A stretch of DNA of 64,000 bases from Microvirga flavescens (GCF_003290125.1 NZ_QMKH01000004.1:267867-331866), one strand, 5' to 3'. Counted from the first letter of the stretch, positions 27,272 to 36,146 are shown. Notes: a model not told the origin generated them from the sequence alone. Translations and numbers: made by a program.

Positions 27272-27892
27272 GTGACAGCACTTCTCAAACTGTCCCAAGC
27301 CATCGACGCCATCAACGTTCGCATCGGCAAGGTCGCCGCCTGGGCGATCGTCGTCGCCATCGTCATTTCGGCCGTCAACGCCATCATCCGCCGTATTTTC
27401 GGCGTGTCGTCCAACGCCTGGCTCGAGGCGCAATGGTACCTGTTCGGCGCCGTCTTCATGCTCTGCGCGTCCTGGACGCTGAAGGCGAATGAGCACATCC
27501 GCATCGACATCGTGTCCGGCATGCTCTCCAAGCGAGGGCGGGACCGGATCGACCTGTTCGGGCTCATCTTCTTCCTGTTCCCCTTCGTCGCGCTGATGAC
27601 GTACCTGTCGATCCCCTATTTCGAGCGCTCCTTCGTTTCGGGCGAAGTGTCCTCGAATGCCGGCGGCCTTCCGATTTGGCCCGCAAAGGGGCTGATCCTC
27701 GCCGGGTTCATCCTTTTGTTCTTCCAGTGGCTGAGCGAGCTCATCAAGCGTATCGCCATCATGACCGGCAAGCTGGAAGACGAGCATGACGAGGGCAACA
27801 GCGCCGAGGCCGAGGCCGAGCGTCTTTTGAGCACGCTGGCCGACCCCGAACATTCCACCGGCGGCGAACCTCCGGGCGACGGCATCCGCTAG
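27272..27892 (+). CDS. TRAP transporter small permease (DctQ family)
   Basis: Small membrane subunit of a tripartite ATP-independent periplasmic transporter. The 206-residue product has four hydrophobic segments, including VAAWAIVVAIVISAVNAIIRR. It has the family features WLEAQWYLFGAVFMLCASW and NEHIRIDIV. The GTG start follows AGGGGAG. It is 42 bases upstream of the large permease. No periplasmic binding subunit is encoded nearby, so the substrate cannot be inferred. Confidence 0.9.
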   Translation: MTALLKLSQAIDAINVRIGKVAAWAIVVAIVISAVNAIIRRIFGVSSNAWLEAQWYLFGAVFMLCASWTLKANEHIRIDIVSGMLSKRGRDRIDLFGLIFFLFPFVALMTYLSIPYFERSFVSGEVSSNAGGLPIWPAKGLILAGFILLFFQWLSELIKRIAIMTGKLEDEHDEGNSAEAEAERLLSTLADPEHSTGGEPPGDGIR

Positions 27893-27934
27893 TCGCACAG
27901 CGCCCATTCCTGTTTTTCTCGGAGCATTCGCCCC

Positions 27935-29812
27935 ATGGCTGTCCTGATTGCCCAGAACCTCGCGCCGATCATGTTCGCGGCGCTCGTGGTCTTTCTTCTC
28001 CTCGGCTACCCAGTCGCATTCTCGCTTGCCGCGAACGGGCTTCTCTTCTTCTTCATCGCCGTCGAACTCGCGCCCCTCGCGCCGCAGACCATCACGCTCT
28101 CGTGGCCTCTCCTCCAAGCCCTGCCCGAGCGTGTCTATGGCACCATGTCGAACGAGGTGCTGCTGGCCATTCCATTCTTCACCTTCATGGGGCTGATCCT
28201 GGAACGGTCGGGCATGGCGGAAGACCTGCTCGACACCATCGGCCAGCTTTTCGGGCCCGTGCGCGGCGGCCTCGCCTATGCGGTGATCTTCGTTGGCGCG
28301 CTGCTCGCCGCCACCACCGGCGTTGTCGCGGCTTCAGTGATTTCAATGGGCCTGATCTCGCTGCCGATCATGATGCGTTACGGCTATGACCGCCGCGTCG
28401 CCTCGGGCGTCATCGCCGCCTCGGGAACGCTTGCGCAGATCATTCCGCCCTCGCTCGTCCTCATCGTCATGGCCGACCAGCTCGGCCGCTCGGTCGGCGA
28501 CATGTATGAGGGCGCGTTCCTGCCTGGCATCATCCTGGCAGGCCTCTATGCAGTCTATATCTTCCTGGTGTCGATATTTTTCCCGAAGGCTACTCCCGGC
28601 CTTCCGCCTGAAGCCATCGGCTTCAAGGAGCCCAATGGTTCGCGCGGTGTGTGGCAGCTCGGCATTCTGGTGCTGTTCTCAGGTTTCGTCGGCTATTACG
28701 TGCTCTCGCAGACCGACACGAAGGCAGGTGCAGATTTCGTCATCCTCACCATCTGTGTGGCAACCGTCGTCGCCCTCATCTGCGCCCTGCTCGATCTCTT
28801 CCTCGGCGCGAAGCGCATCGTCGCCTCGGCGATCCTGACGGCGATCCTCCTCGGTGCGTATTACTGGCTCAAGCAGCATGATCAGCCGGGCCTCGGCCTT
28901 CTCATGGAGATGGTAGCGGCGGGTGCGCTCTATGCGTTCGTCGTCGGCCTTGTCGAACGCCTCACCGGCTTACGTCTGATGTCCAACATGGCGCGGCAGG
29001 TTACCTTCGTGATGGTGCCGCCGCTGCTGCTCATCTTCCTCGTTCTCGGCACCATCTTCATCGGCGTCGCGACACCGACGGAAGGCGGCGCGATGGGTGC
29101 GCTTGGCTCGGTGATCCTCGCCGCTATCAAGCGCAAGCTCGACAACAATCCGAAGCGCTTCAACTTCGAACTGGTGAAACAGGCGACGGAAGCGACCGCG
29201 AAGCTCTCGGCCTTCGTGCTGTTCATCCTGATCGGCGCGCGTGTGTTCTCGCTCACCTTCTACGGCGTGAACGGCCATATCTGGGTCGAGCATCTGTTGA
29301 CATCGCTGCCCGGCGGCCCCGTCGGCTTCCTGATCTTCGTCAACGTGCTGGTATTTCTCCTCGCCTTCTTCCTCGACTTCTTCGAGCTAGCTTTCATCAT
29401 CGTGCCGCTGCTCGTTGCGCCTGCGGAGAAGCTTGGCATCGATCTGATCTGGTTCGGTGTCATGCTCGGCGTGAACATGCAGACCTCGTTTATGCACCCG
29501 CCCTTCGGGTTCGCCCTGTTCTTCCTGCGCTCGGTGGCTCCCAAGGCGCCCTATATCGATCGCGTGACGGGCAAGCGCACGGAGCCGATCACCACCGGCC
29601 AGATCTACTGGGGCTCCATTCCCTTCGTATGCATCCAGCTCATCATGGTGGCCATTGTGGTCCTCTTCCCGCAGATCGTGATGCACTACAAAGGCGCAGG
29701 CGCGCAGGTCGCCCCGGCCGACGTGCAGAAGAAGCTCGACGAGCTTCTGATGCCGGGGGTTGGTGGACCCGGAGGCCTGCCTCCCATCAATCTCGAACCG
29801 CCGAAATTCTAA
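27935..29812 (+). CDS. TRAP transporter large permease (DctM family), extended form
   Basis: Large permease of 625 residues, against about 430 for a standard DctM. The N-terminal half has LLLGYPVAFSLAANGLLFF and FTFMGLILERSGMAEDLLD; the C-terminal half has FLDFFELAFIIVPLLVAPA and HPPFGFALFFLRSVAP. An additional block of roughly 150-180 residues with several membrane helices is inserted near residues 225-345. Such long DctM proteins form a known subgroup. The cognate binding protein must be elsewhere. Confidence 0.92.
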   Translation: MAVLIAQNLAPIMFAALVVFLLLGYPVAFSLAANGLLFFFIAVELAPLAPQTITLSWPLLQALPERVYGTMSNEVLLAIPFFTFMGLILERSGMAEDLLDTIGQLFGPVRGGLAYAVIFVGALLAATTGVVAASVISMGLISLPIMMRYGYDRRVASGVIAASGTLAQIIPPSLVLIVMADQLGRSVGDMYEGAFLPGIILAGLYAVYIFLVSIFFPKATPGLPPEAIGFKEPNGSRGVWQLGILVLFSGFVGYYVLSQTDTKAGADFVILTICVATVVALICALLDLFLGAKRIVASAILTAILLGAYYWLKQHDQPGLGLLMEMVAAGALYAFVVGLVERLTGLRLMSNMARQVTFVMVPPLLLIFLVLGTIFIGVATPTEGGAMGALGSVILAAIKRKLDNNPKRFNFELVKQATEATAKLSAFVLFILIGARVFSLTFYGVNGHIWVEHLLTSLPGGPVGFLIFVNVLVFLLAFFLDFFELAFIIVPLLVAPAEKLGIDLIWFGVMLGVNMQTSFMHPPFGFALFFLRSVAPKAPYIDRVTGKRTEPITTGQIYWGSIPFVCIQLIMVAIVVLFPQIVMHYKGAGAQVAPADVQKKLDELLMPGVGGPGGLPPINLEPPKF

Positions 29813-29844
29813 TAACGGCGGAGCCAATCGGAACGGCGAATGAG

Positions 29845-29876
29845 GGGCGGATCGCAAGGTCCGCCCTTCTTCTTTT
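29845..29876 (+). terminator. Rho-independent terminator after the TRAP genes
   Basis: GGGCGGA (29845-29851) pairs with TCCGCCC (29860-29866), followed by TTCTTCTTTT. Confidence 0.85.
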
Positions 29877-29889
29877 CCGGCGCTCGGGT

Positions 29890-29939
29890 TAGAGCATGAT
29901 CAGAACAAGTGGAAACCGGTTGTTCGCCCGGATCATGCG
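29890..29939. repeat. Dispersed palindromic element, copy 2
   Basis: Starts TAGAGCATGATCAGAACAAG, then an AAACCGGTT centre, and ends GGATCATGCG. Inverted GCATGATC/GATCATGC ends. It lies between the TRAP terminator and the GNAT gene. Its orientation is opposite to copies 1 and 3. Confidence 0.88.
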
Positions 29940-29987
29940 ATCTCAAGGTCTAGTGCTGTTCCGTCATCGCCTTTCCTCGAGCCCTTC

Positions 29988-30524
29988 ATGCAAGACCTCA
30001 ACGTCCCCACAATTCCCGCCGTCGAGACGCCACGCCTGATCCTGCGAGGACACCGGCGCGAAGATTTCGCGGACAGCTTCGCCATGTGGCGCAGCCCGGA
30101 AGTCTTCCGCTTCATTGGCGGCAAGGCGCCAACCCGCGAGGAAGCCTGGGCGCGCCTGTTGCGCTATGTCGGCCATTGGGCTCTGCTCGGTTTCGGTTAT
30201 TGGGTGGTGGAGGAGCGAGAAACGGGCCGCTTCATCGGCGAGATTGGCTTCGCCAACTTCATGCGCGAAATAGAGCCGTCACTGGACGACACGCCGGAGA
30301 TCGGCTGGGTGATCGCGCCTCACGCCCACGGAAAAGGCTACGCGACCGAGGCCGTTAAGGCCGCCCTCGCCTGGGGCGACGCCCATTTCAGCCCCCGCCC
30401 CACCGCCTGCATCATCGACCCAGCGAACGAGGCCTCCCTTCGGGTTGCTGAAAAGTGCGGATATCGCGAGTTCACGCGCACGACCTACAAGGACAAGCCC
30501 AAAACCCTGTTCACGCGCGGCTGA
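29988..30524 (+). CDS. GNAT family N-acetyltransferase (RimJ/RimL type)
   Basis: Acetyl-CoA-dependent acetyltransferase of 178 residues. It has ETPRLILRGHRREDFADSF at the start, IGWVIAPHAHGKGYATEAV as the acetyl-CoA loop, and ANEASLRVAEKCGYREF near the end. All are typical of the subfamily that acetylates protein N-termini or small amines. The actual substrate is not readable. Confidence 0.9.
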   Translation: MQDLNVPTIPAVETPRLILRGHRREDFADSFAMWRSPEVFRFIGGKAPTREEAWARLLRYVGHWALLGFGYWVVEERETGRFIGEIGFANFMREIEPSLDDTPEIGWVIAPHAHGKGYATEAVKAALAWGDAHFSPRPTACIIDPANEASLRVAEKCGYREFTRTTYKDKPKTLFTRG

Positions 30525-30572
30525 GACGTTTCAGGAGAGACGCATTTCTCCCGAGGCGCTACGATGCGGGCC

Positions 30573-31259
30573 ATGAGCACGAACACGCCAGAGCCGGTGA
30601 CGATTACCCTCGGAGACGGCCAAAGCGTCTCCAGCTTGTGGCAGCGCCCACCTCAGGCGAGAGCTTGCCTCGTCCTTGCGCACGGCGCGGGCGCGGGCAT
30701 GACGCACAAAGGCATGAGCGCGCTCGCCGACGGTCTCGCCGCCCGTGGCGTCGCAACATTGCGCTACCAGTTCCCGTACATGGAACGCGGATCGAAACGC
30801 CCCGACCGGCCCGACGTCGCCCACGCCGCCGTGCGCGCGGCGATTACCGAGGCGATCCGGTGTGCGCCCGAGCTGCCGTTGTTTGCCGGCGGCAGATCGT
30901 TCGGCGGCCGCATGACCTCACAGGCGCAGGCGATAGCGCCCCTGCCAAACGTAAGAGGCCTCCTGTTCTTCGCGTTTCCACTGCATCCGGCAGGCAAGCC
31001 GGCGAATGACCGCGCAGAGCACTTATCCGATGTGCAGGTCCCGATGCTTTTCCTGCAAGGAACGCGGGATGCGCTCGCCGAGCTCGAGCAGTTGCGCCCC
31101 GCCATCAGTCGCCTTGGTTCCAGCGCGACGCTTAAGCTGCTTGATGAAGCCGATCACGCTTTCCATGTTCCGGCCAAAACGGGCCGGAAGGATGCCGAGG
31201 TGATGGCCGAACTCCTCGACGCCGCCGCCAGCTGGATCGACAAAATCCGCGCGTACTAG
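30573..31259 (+). CDS. Alpha/beta hydrolase of the KANL3/Tex30 type
   Basis: Hydrolase-fold protein of 228 residues. It has LVLAHGAGAGMTHKGMSAL, the nucleophile elbow AGGRSFGGRM, LFLQGTRDALAE with the acidic residue, and the histidine in DEADHAFHVP. The substrate is unknown. The ATG at 30573 is preferred over one three codons upstream. The stop codon TAG is the start of a 37-base palindrome, so that element may have set the end of the gene. Confidence 0.85.
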   Translation: MSTNTPEPVTITLGDGQSVSSLWQRPPQARACLVLAHGAGAGMTHKGMSALADGLAARGVATLRYQFPYMERGSKRPDRPDVAHAAVRAAITEAIRCAPELPLFAGGRSFGGRMTSQAQAIAPLPNVRGLLFFAFPLHPAGKPANDRAEHLSDVQVPMLFLQGTRDALAELEQLRPAISRLGSSATLKLLDEADHAFHVPAKTGRKDAEVMAELLDAAASWIDKIRAY

Positions 31260-31294
31260 ACTTTGATCGTTTCAAATTGAACCGATCAAAGTCT
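31258..31294. repeat. 37-base palindrome (element A, copy 1)
   Basis: AGACTTTGATCG-TTTCAA (31258-31275), one central base, then TTGAAC-CGATCAAAGTCT (31277-31294). The dyad is nearly perfect, with a single mismatched pair. It overlaps the stop codon of the hydrolase gene and is followed 15 bases later by a copy of the other dispersed element. Confidence 0.85.
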
Positions 31295-31309
31295 GATTCT
31301 TCTTAAGGT

Positions 31310-31359
31310 CGCATGATTCGGACGAACAACCGGTTTCCACTTGTTCTGATCATGCTCTA
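31310..31359. repeat. Dispersed palindromic element, copy 3
   Basis: About 50 bases, in the same orientation as copy 1: CGCATGATTCGG, an ACCGGTTT centre, then CTTGTTCTGATCATGCTCTA. It overlaps the stop codon (TAG) of the ArsC/Spx-like gene on the minus strand. Confidence 0.88.
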
Positions 31360-31716
31360 ACGCAGAGCCTCATACTGCTCCGGCTTGAACCCGACGAGCA
31401 GCCGCCCGCCAACTTCGAGAACAGGCCGCTTGATCATGGAGGGCTGCTCCAGCATCAGCTTGAGCGTCTTGCCCTCATCAAGCCCTTCCCTGTCGGTCTC
31501 CGGCAACTTGCGGAAGGTCGTCCCCGCGCGGTTGAGCAACGTCTCCCACCCAACCGCACGCGCCCATCCCTGAAGACGCGCCCGGTCGATGCCTTGCGTC
31601 TTGTAGTCATGAAACATGTAAGCCACGCCGTTCGCATCGAGCCAGGCGCGCGCCTTCTTCATCGTGTCGCAGTTCTTGATGCCGTAGAGGGTGGCGGGTG
31701 CTTTAGAGGCGGCCAT
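31357..31716 (-). CDS. ArsC/Spx-like thioredoxin-fold protein
   Basis: A 119-residue protein of the ArsC family, YffB/Spx branch. The N-terminal LYGIKNCDTMKKARAWLD carries the single redox cysteine. The C-terminal MIKRPVLEVGGRLLVGF is a family hallmark. The Arg triad of true arsenate reductases is not complete by eye, so arsenate reduction is unlikely; a glutathione- or transcription-linked role is possible. The stop codon lies in a dispersed palindrome. Confidence 0.85.
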   Translation of the reverse strand: MAASKAPATLYGIKNCDTMKKARAWLDANGVAYMFHDYKTQGIDRARLQGWARAVGWETLLNRAGTTFRKLPETDREGLDEGKTLKLMLEQPSMIKRPVLEVGGRLLVGFKPEQYEALR

Positions 31717-31754
31717 CGCTTATTCCCCATCACTCATCAATGAGCTTTTATCCC

Positions 31755-31780
31755 ATTGATTCAACTTATCTTTTGAATCA
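31755..31780. promoter_or_regulatory. AT-rich dyad upstream of the HEPN-like gene
   Basis: TGATTCAA (31757-31764) and TTGAATCA (31773-31780) are perfect inverted 8-mers with an 8-base spacer, followed by CAATTTTTTC. The dyad is 48 bases upstream of the next ATG. It may be an operator. A weak terminator for incoming transcripts is the alternative. Confidence 0.4.
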
Positions 31781-31828
31781 CAATTTTTTCAACAACCTCA
31801 AAAATAGCCCAACCCAAAACGAGATCAT

Positions 31829-32851
31829 ATGTCAATCGATCGGTTCACGGCTTTCTACTCATCCAGGCCTTTCTGGGCTGGCAGCAAAGTCGATTTTTCC
31901 AACCAAAGCCGCGAAGGCTGGTTTCACGACCAAATGGTGGAAGAAGTGTTTTCGCGAAAAACTTCAGACTTCGCTATCAAAATTTGTCGAGATGGAAGGA
32001 TCATGATCCGGATCGAATCGCTGGAACAAGCTCTTCCTAATGAAGCCGATGCAGCTATACCAATAGAGAAAATGGCAAAGACATGGGGCAGATATCTAGA
32101 CTTCTTGAATGCGTTCTATTTGCTACTTGATTCTTCGACCTTTGAGATTTCGAATTTCGGCTATTTCAATTTACACGAAATCACGAACCGAGATGCGTTT
32201 CGCGTTCAGTACGAGAGCGGTGAATGCACTAGCGAGAGTATCGCAACGGAGAGCATCGCATCAGTGTTCCAAATGGGGCGGCTCTCATCAAGCTACCGCA
32301 AAGAAATCCCCATCGAATACGACCCGTGGATCGCGATGAGACATGTGATTTCGCTTGATGTAATTAAACACGCAGTTGCAGATTTTACAAAGGTTATCGC
32401 TGCACCTGGACTTGAGAGAACACTCTCGTCTTTCGCTAAGAGTTTAAGTGAATACAAAGAAGGCAATTACGAAACGTCTATTGTTCTGTCGTGGTTTATC
32501 ACAGAGGCTGCATTGAACCACCTTTGGGAGATTCACATTGACGACCTCAATATCGATTTCTCGGGAGGTAAAAAAAGGATCAACCGCGAGCGCAAAGATT
32601 TTCTTACAGGACGAGATTTCACCATCAGCCTGATTTCTAACCTTCTAGAGCTGTGGGGTGCCCTCCCCCACGCACAGTTTCAGGACATTGACACCGTGAG
32701 AGGTTTTAGAAACAAAATCGTCCATAATCATTCATTTACTGCAGGCCCAAATGAGGCGCAGCTTGCATTAAGAACTGCTCAAACAATGATTGCTCGCATT
32801 TGGGGGATTCGATTTACTGCGAACTTGAGCTATTCGGTCGCTGGACTATGA
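31829..32851 (+). CDS. Hypothetical protein with a C-terminal HEPN-like R-x4-H motif
   Basis: Orphan 340-residue protein, clearly more AT-rich than everything around it and using AT-ending codons. The N-terminal 190 residues match nothing I know. The C-terminal part looks helical: SIVLSWFITEAALNHLWEIH near 217-236, then a long helix, then FRNKIVHNH with R294 and H299 spaced as R-x4-H, the catalytic pattern of HEPN ribonucleases. HEPN domains occur in toxins, abortive infection proteins and CRISPR effectors. No antitoxin or nucleotidyltransferase gene adjoins it. Probably acquired horizontally. A non-catalytic HEPN-like helical bundle is the alternative. Confidence 0.7.
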   Translation: MSIDRFTAFYSSRPFWAGSKVDFSNQSREGWFHDQMVEEVFSRKTSDFAIKICRDGRIMIRIESLEQALPNEADAAIPIEKMAKTWGRYLDFLNAFYLLLDSSTFEISNFGYFNLHEITNRDAFRVQYESGECTSESIATESIASVFQMGRLSSSYRKEIPIEYDPWIAMRHVISLDVIKHAVADFTKVIAAPGLERTLSSFAKSLSEYKEGNYETSIVLSWFITEAALNHLWEIHIDDLNIDFSGGKKRINRERKDFLTGRDFTISLISNLLELWGALPHAQFQDIDTVRGFRNKIVHNHSFTAGPNEAQLALRTAQTMIARIWGIRFTANLSYSVAGL

Positions 32852-32890
32852 GACACGGCCTCTAATTCGACAGACCCGCGCGAAAAATTC

Positions 32891-34447
32891 TCACTCCCAC
32901 TCAATCGTCCCCGGCGGCTTCGACGTGATGTCGTAGGTCACGCGGTTGATGCCCTTGACCTCGTTGATGATGCGGGTCGCGACTTTGCCGAGGAAGGCCA
33001 TGTCGAAGGGGAAGAAATCGGCGGTCATGCCGTCGACGGAGGTTACGGCGCGGAGCGCACAGACGTGGTCGTAGGTGCGGCCGTCGCCCATGACGCCCAC
33101 CGTCTTCACCGGCAGCAGCACGGCGAAAGCCTGCCAGATGTCGTCGTAGAGGCCAGCCTTGCGGATCTCATCGAGATAGACCGCATCGGCCTTGCGCAGG
33201 ATGTCGAGCTTCTCGCGGGTGATCTCGCCGGGGACGCGGATGGCGAGGCCGGGGCCCGGGAACGGGTGACGACCGACGAAGGCTTCCGGCAGGCCGAGCT
33301 CACGCCCGAGCGCCCTCACCTCGTCCTTGAAGAGTTCGCGCAACGGCTCCACGAGCTTCATGTTCATGCGCTCAGGAAGCCCGCCCACATTGTGGTGGCT
33401 CTTGATGGTGACAGACGGGCCGCCGGTGAAGGAAACGCTCTCGATCACGTCCGGATAGAGCGTGCCTTGCGCGAGGAAATCCGCGCCGCCGATCTTCTTC
33501 GCTTCCGCCTCAAACACGTCGATGAAGAGTTTGCCGATGGTCTTGCGCTTCACTTCCGGATCGGACACGCCCTCGAGCGCACCAAGGAAGAGATCGTCCG
33601 CTTCCACATGCACGAGCGGGATGTTGTAGGAGTCGCGGAAGAGCGTGACGACCTGCTCGGCCTCGCTCGCGCGCATCAGGCCGTGATCGACGAAGACGCA
33701 GGTGAGCTGCTCGCCGATGGCCTCATGGATCAGCACCGCCGCGACGGCTGAATCGACGCCGCCGGAGAGGCCGCAGATCACGCGCCCCTTGCCGACCTGC
33801 GCGCGGATGCGCTCGATGGCCTCATCGCGGAAGGCCTTCATCGTCCAGTCGCCCTTGCAACCGGCGATGTCGCGGACGAAGTTGCGGATGAGAAGCGCGC
33901 CCTGCGGCGTATGCACCACTTCGGGATGGAACTGCACGGCGTAGAACTTGCGGCCTTCATCGGCCACCACGGCGAAGGGCGCGTTGGCGGAAACGGCGAG
34001 CGTCTCGAACCCCTCGGGAAGCTTCGTCACCCGGTCGCCGTGGCTCATCCACACGGGATACTTCTCGCCCTTGTGCCAGACGCCGTTGAAGAGCGCGCTC
34101 TCCTTGATGACCTCGACTTCCGCGCGCCCGAATTCCGCATGGTGCCCGCCCTCGACCTGCCCGCCGAGCTGCGCCGCCATCGCCTGCTGACCATAGCAGA
34201 TGCCGAAGACCGGCACGCCCGCTGCAAAAAGCTCCTGCGGCGCGCGGGGCGAGGTTTCCAGCGTCAGCGATTCCGGCCCGCCGGAAAGGATCACGCCCTT
34301 CGGCTTCATGGCCTTGAACGCCTCCGCCGCCTTCTGGAACGGCACGACCTCCGAATAGACGCCCTCCTCGCGCACGCGCCGCGCGATGAGCTGGGTCACC
34401 TGGGAGCCGAAATCGACGATGAGGATCTTGTCGTGGGTCTGGGTCAT
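32891..34447 (-). CDS. guaA: GMP synthase (glutamine-hydrolysing)
   Basis: Converts XMP to GMP with glutamine and ATP. The class I amidotransferase domain has the nucleophile cysteine in [15 protein letters not shown] and [10 protein letters not shown]. The ATP pyrophosphatase loop is [14 protein letters not shown]. The C-terminal dimerisation domain ends [11 protein letters not shown], as in the family. The 518-residue length is normal. With guaB (36587) it covers both steps from IMP to GMP, though the two are not adjacent. Confidence 0.97.
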   Translation of the reverse strand: MTQTHDKILIVDFGSQVTQLIARRVREEGVYSEVVPFQKAAEAFKAMKPKGVILSGGPESLTLETSPRAPQELFAAGVPVFGICYGQQAMAAQLGGQVEGGHHAEFGRAEVEVIKESALFNGVWHKGEKYPVWMSHGDRVTKLPEGFETLAVSANAPFAVVADEGRKFYAVQFHPEVVHTPQGALLIRNFVRDIAGCKGDWTMKAFRDEAIERIRAQVGKGRVICGLSGGVDSAVAAVLIHEAIGEQLTCVFVDHGLMRASEAEQVVTLFRDSYNIPLVHVEADDLFLGALEGVSDPEVKRKTIGKLFIDVFEAEAKKIGGADFLAQGTLYPDVIESVSFTGGPSVTIKSHHNVGGLPERMNMKLVEPLRELFKDEVRALGRELGLPEAFVGRHPFPGPGLAIRVPGEITREKLDILRKADAVYLDEIRKAGLYDDIWQAFAVLLPVKTVGVMGDGRTYDHVCALRAVTSVDGMTADFFPFDMAFLGKVATRIINEVKGINRVTYDITSKPPGTIEWE

Positions 34448-34531
34448 GGTTCCGTGGTCGAATGTCAGGAGTGCAAGGGCTGGCGGATGGGGGTCTTCTA
34501 CACGTTTTTCAGGAAAGGTCCCTCATGAGTT

Positions 34532-35830
34532 TCATGGGCTCCGTTTGAGCACGGCAATATAAAAAGCGTCGGTTCCTGTCTTCAGCGGGGTCAGCTGAAG
34601 ACCGTGGGCCGTGAAGCGGACAAAGGCCTCGAGCTGGGGCAGCCCCGCCGCCGCGAGAACGTCACGGGCAGGCTGCACCGCCAGCTTGTCGGAGGCCGCA
34701 AGGATGCGAGCCACGGCCTCGTCGTTCTCCTCTGGCAGAATGGAGCAGGTGATGTAGACGATGCGCCCGCCCGGCTTCACGAGTTCGGCAGCGCGGTTGA
34801 GAACGCTCTCCTGCTCCTTCACCCGCACCTCGAGGCTGCCGGGACGCAGACGCCATTTGGCATCCGGGTTGCGCCGCCAGGTGCCGACGCCCGTGCACGG
34901 CGCGTCCACCAGAACGCAATCGATCTTGCCGTCGAGATCCGTCACCGCATCGGCCTTCGCGCGCGGGGTGCGGACCTGAACGTTGCGCACGCCCGCCCGC
35001 GCCAGCCGGTCATGGATCGGCGCAAGGCGGCGAGCATCGGCGTCGGTGGCGTAGATCTGGCCGTGGTTCTCCATCATCGCGGCGAGCGCGAGGCTCTTGC
35101 CGCCGCCGCCCGCGCACAGATCGACCACCTGTTCGCCGGGCTTCACGCCCGAGAGCAGCGCGACGAGTTGCGAACCCTCGTCCTGAATCTCGATCCAGCC
35201 CTTCAGGAATTCCGGCTCGGACTGAACGGCGGGGCCGCGCCCGTCCTCGCTCGGCTGAATGCGCAGGCCGAGGGGCGAATGCGGGGTCTCGATGGCGCCA
35301 AGATGCGGCAGCGCATCGTGCGCCTCCTCGCGGGAGGCAACCTTCAGGGTGTTGACGCGCAGATCCAGCGGCGCGCGCGCGGTCAGCGCCTGCATTTCCG
35401 CAATGAGATCGTCCCCCAAAAGGCGCTGGAGCGAGGGTTCGATCCATTCGGGGAAATCCGCGGCGACATGGGCCGGCGCGCCGGCGAGCGAGGCCGTGGC
35501 AAGCCGCTCACGCTCCTCAATGAAAAGCGGCTCCGGCGCGAAACGCTCGCCCGAGAACAGAGCGGAGATCGCATCCCCGTTCAGCCCGCGCTGCAATTTC
35601 AGCATGCCGATCACGACGGCGCGCGGCGTCCCCTCGCCCATGATGAAGGCGGCGGAGGCCTTGCGGCGCAGCGCGTCGTAGACGAGGCTCGCAATGGCCG
35701 CGCGGTCCTTCGACCCGGCGAAACGATGCGACAGGCCCCAATCCTTCAAGGCGTCGCTCGCCGGGCGGCGGCGGGTTTCGATGTCCCCGAGAACCTCGAT
35801 GGTGGCGGAGATGCGGGCTGCTGGTGTCAT
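34532..35830 (-). CDS. rsmB: 16S rRNA (cytosine-C5) methyltransferase, RsmB family
   Basis: SAM-dependent RNA m5C methyltransferase with an N-terminal NusB-like domain (ALKDWGLSHRFAGSKDRAAI). It has the SAM loop VVDLCAGGGGKSLALA, the motif IV cysteine in VLVDAPCTGVGTWRRNPD, and the catalytic motif VI cysteine in YITCSILPEENDE. The start at 35830 (MTPAARISATIEVLG) is favoured; 33 upstream codons have no family similarity. Another RsmB/NOP-family target site is possible. Confidence 0.88.
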   Translation of the reverse strand: MTPAARISATIEVLGDIETRRRPASDALKDWGLSHRFAGSKDRAAIASLVYDALRRKASAAFIMGEGTPRAVVIGMLKLQRGLNGDAISALFSGERFAPEPLFIEERERLATASLAGAPAHVAADFPEWIEPSLQRLLGDDLIAEMQALTARAPLDLRVNTLKVASREEAHDALPHLGAIETPHSPLGLRIQPSEDGRGPAVQSEPEFLKGWIEIQDEGSQLVALLSGVKPGEQVVDLCAGGGGKSLALAAMMENHGQIYATDADARRLAPIHDRLARAGVRNVQVRTPRAKADAVTDLDGKIDCVLVDAPCTGVGTWRRNPDAKWRLRPGSLEVRVKEQESVLNRAAELVKPGGRIVYITCSILPEENDEAVARILAASDKLAVQPARDVLAAAGLPQLEAFVRFTAHGLQLTPLKTGTDAFYIAVLKRSP

Positions 35831-35952
35831 CGAAAAATCACACTCGGAGGATAAGAAAAAATTGCCACAATATTGCTCAGGTTCAGTCCCATTGCGACTC
35901 GCATAAGGAAGAGCGCGTGCACTCCGCACGAAGCCCCCTTGGAGCCAAGAGA

Positions 35953-36099
35953 ATGATCAAGAACCTCACCCGCATCGTTGCCGTCGGCCTTGCCCTTTCG
36001 GTCGCCGCCTGCGCCGCTACCGCCACTCCGGACCTCACCCCTCCGCCGCGCAAGGCCACCGACGCAAAGACGCAGCTCGAAAGCGGCAAGAAGTTCTGA
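35953..36099 (+). CDS. Small lipoprotein, 48 residues
   Basis: Short gene with a clean lipoprotein signal: MIKNLTRIVAVGLALSVAAC, with C20 as the lipidated residue, then a polar tail (TPDLTPPPRKATDAKTQLES). GGAGCCAAGAGA gives the ribosome-binding site, and a strong terminator follows. This looks like a monocistronic small envelope lipoprotein. Function unknown; comparable tiny lipoproteins include LptM-like and entericidin-like proteins, but similarity was not established. Confidence 0.75.
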   Translation: MIKNLTRIVAVGLALSVAACAATATPDLTPPPRKATDAKTQLESGKKF

Positions 36100-36106
36100 T
36101 TTTCGA

Positions 36107-36140
36107 AGCGGGGCGGGCCAAGGTCCGCCCCGCTCCTTTT
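36107..36140 (+). terminator. Rho-independent terminator after the lipoprotein gene
   Basis: A 10-bp perfect stem (AGCGGGGCGG at 36107-36116, CCGCCCCGCT at 36125-36134) followed by CCTTTT. Confidence 0.85.
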
Positions 36141-36146
36141 CGATCC

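Noticed and set aside
31357..31716. Arsenate reductase and an arsenic-resistance locus
   Set aside because: The protein belongs to the YffB/Spx branch, the arginine triad is not evident, and no ars transporter or regulator lies nearby.
31740..32006. An 88-codon frame overlapping the start of the HEPN-like gene, considered as a possible antitoxin
   Set aside because: It overlaps the HEPN-like frame for most of its length in another phase, has no ribosome-binding site, and its translation has no antitoxin features.
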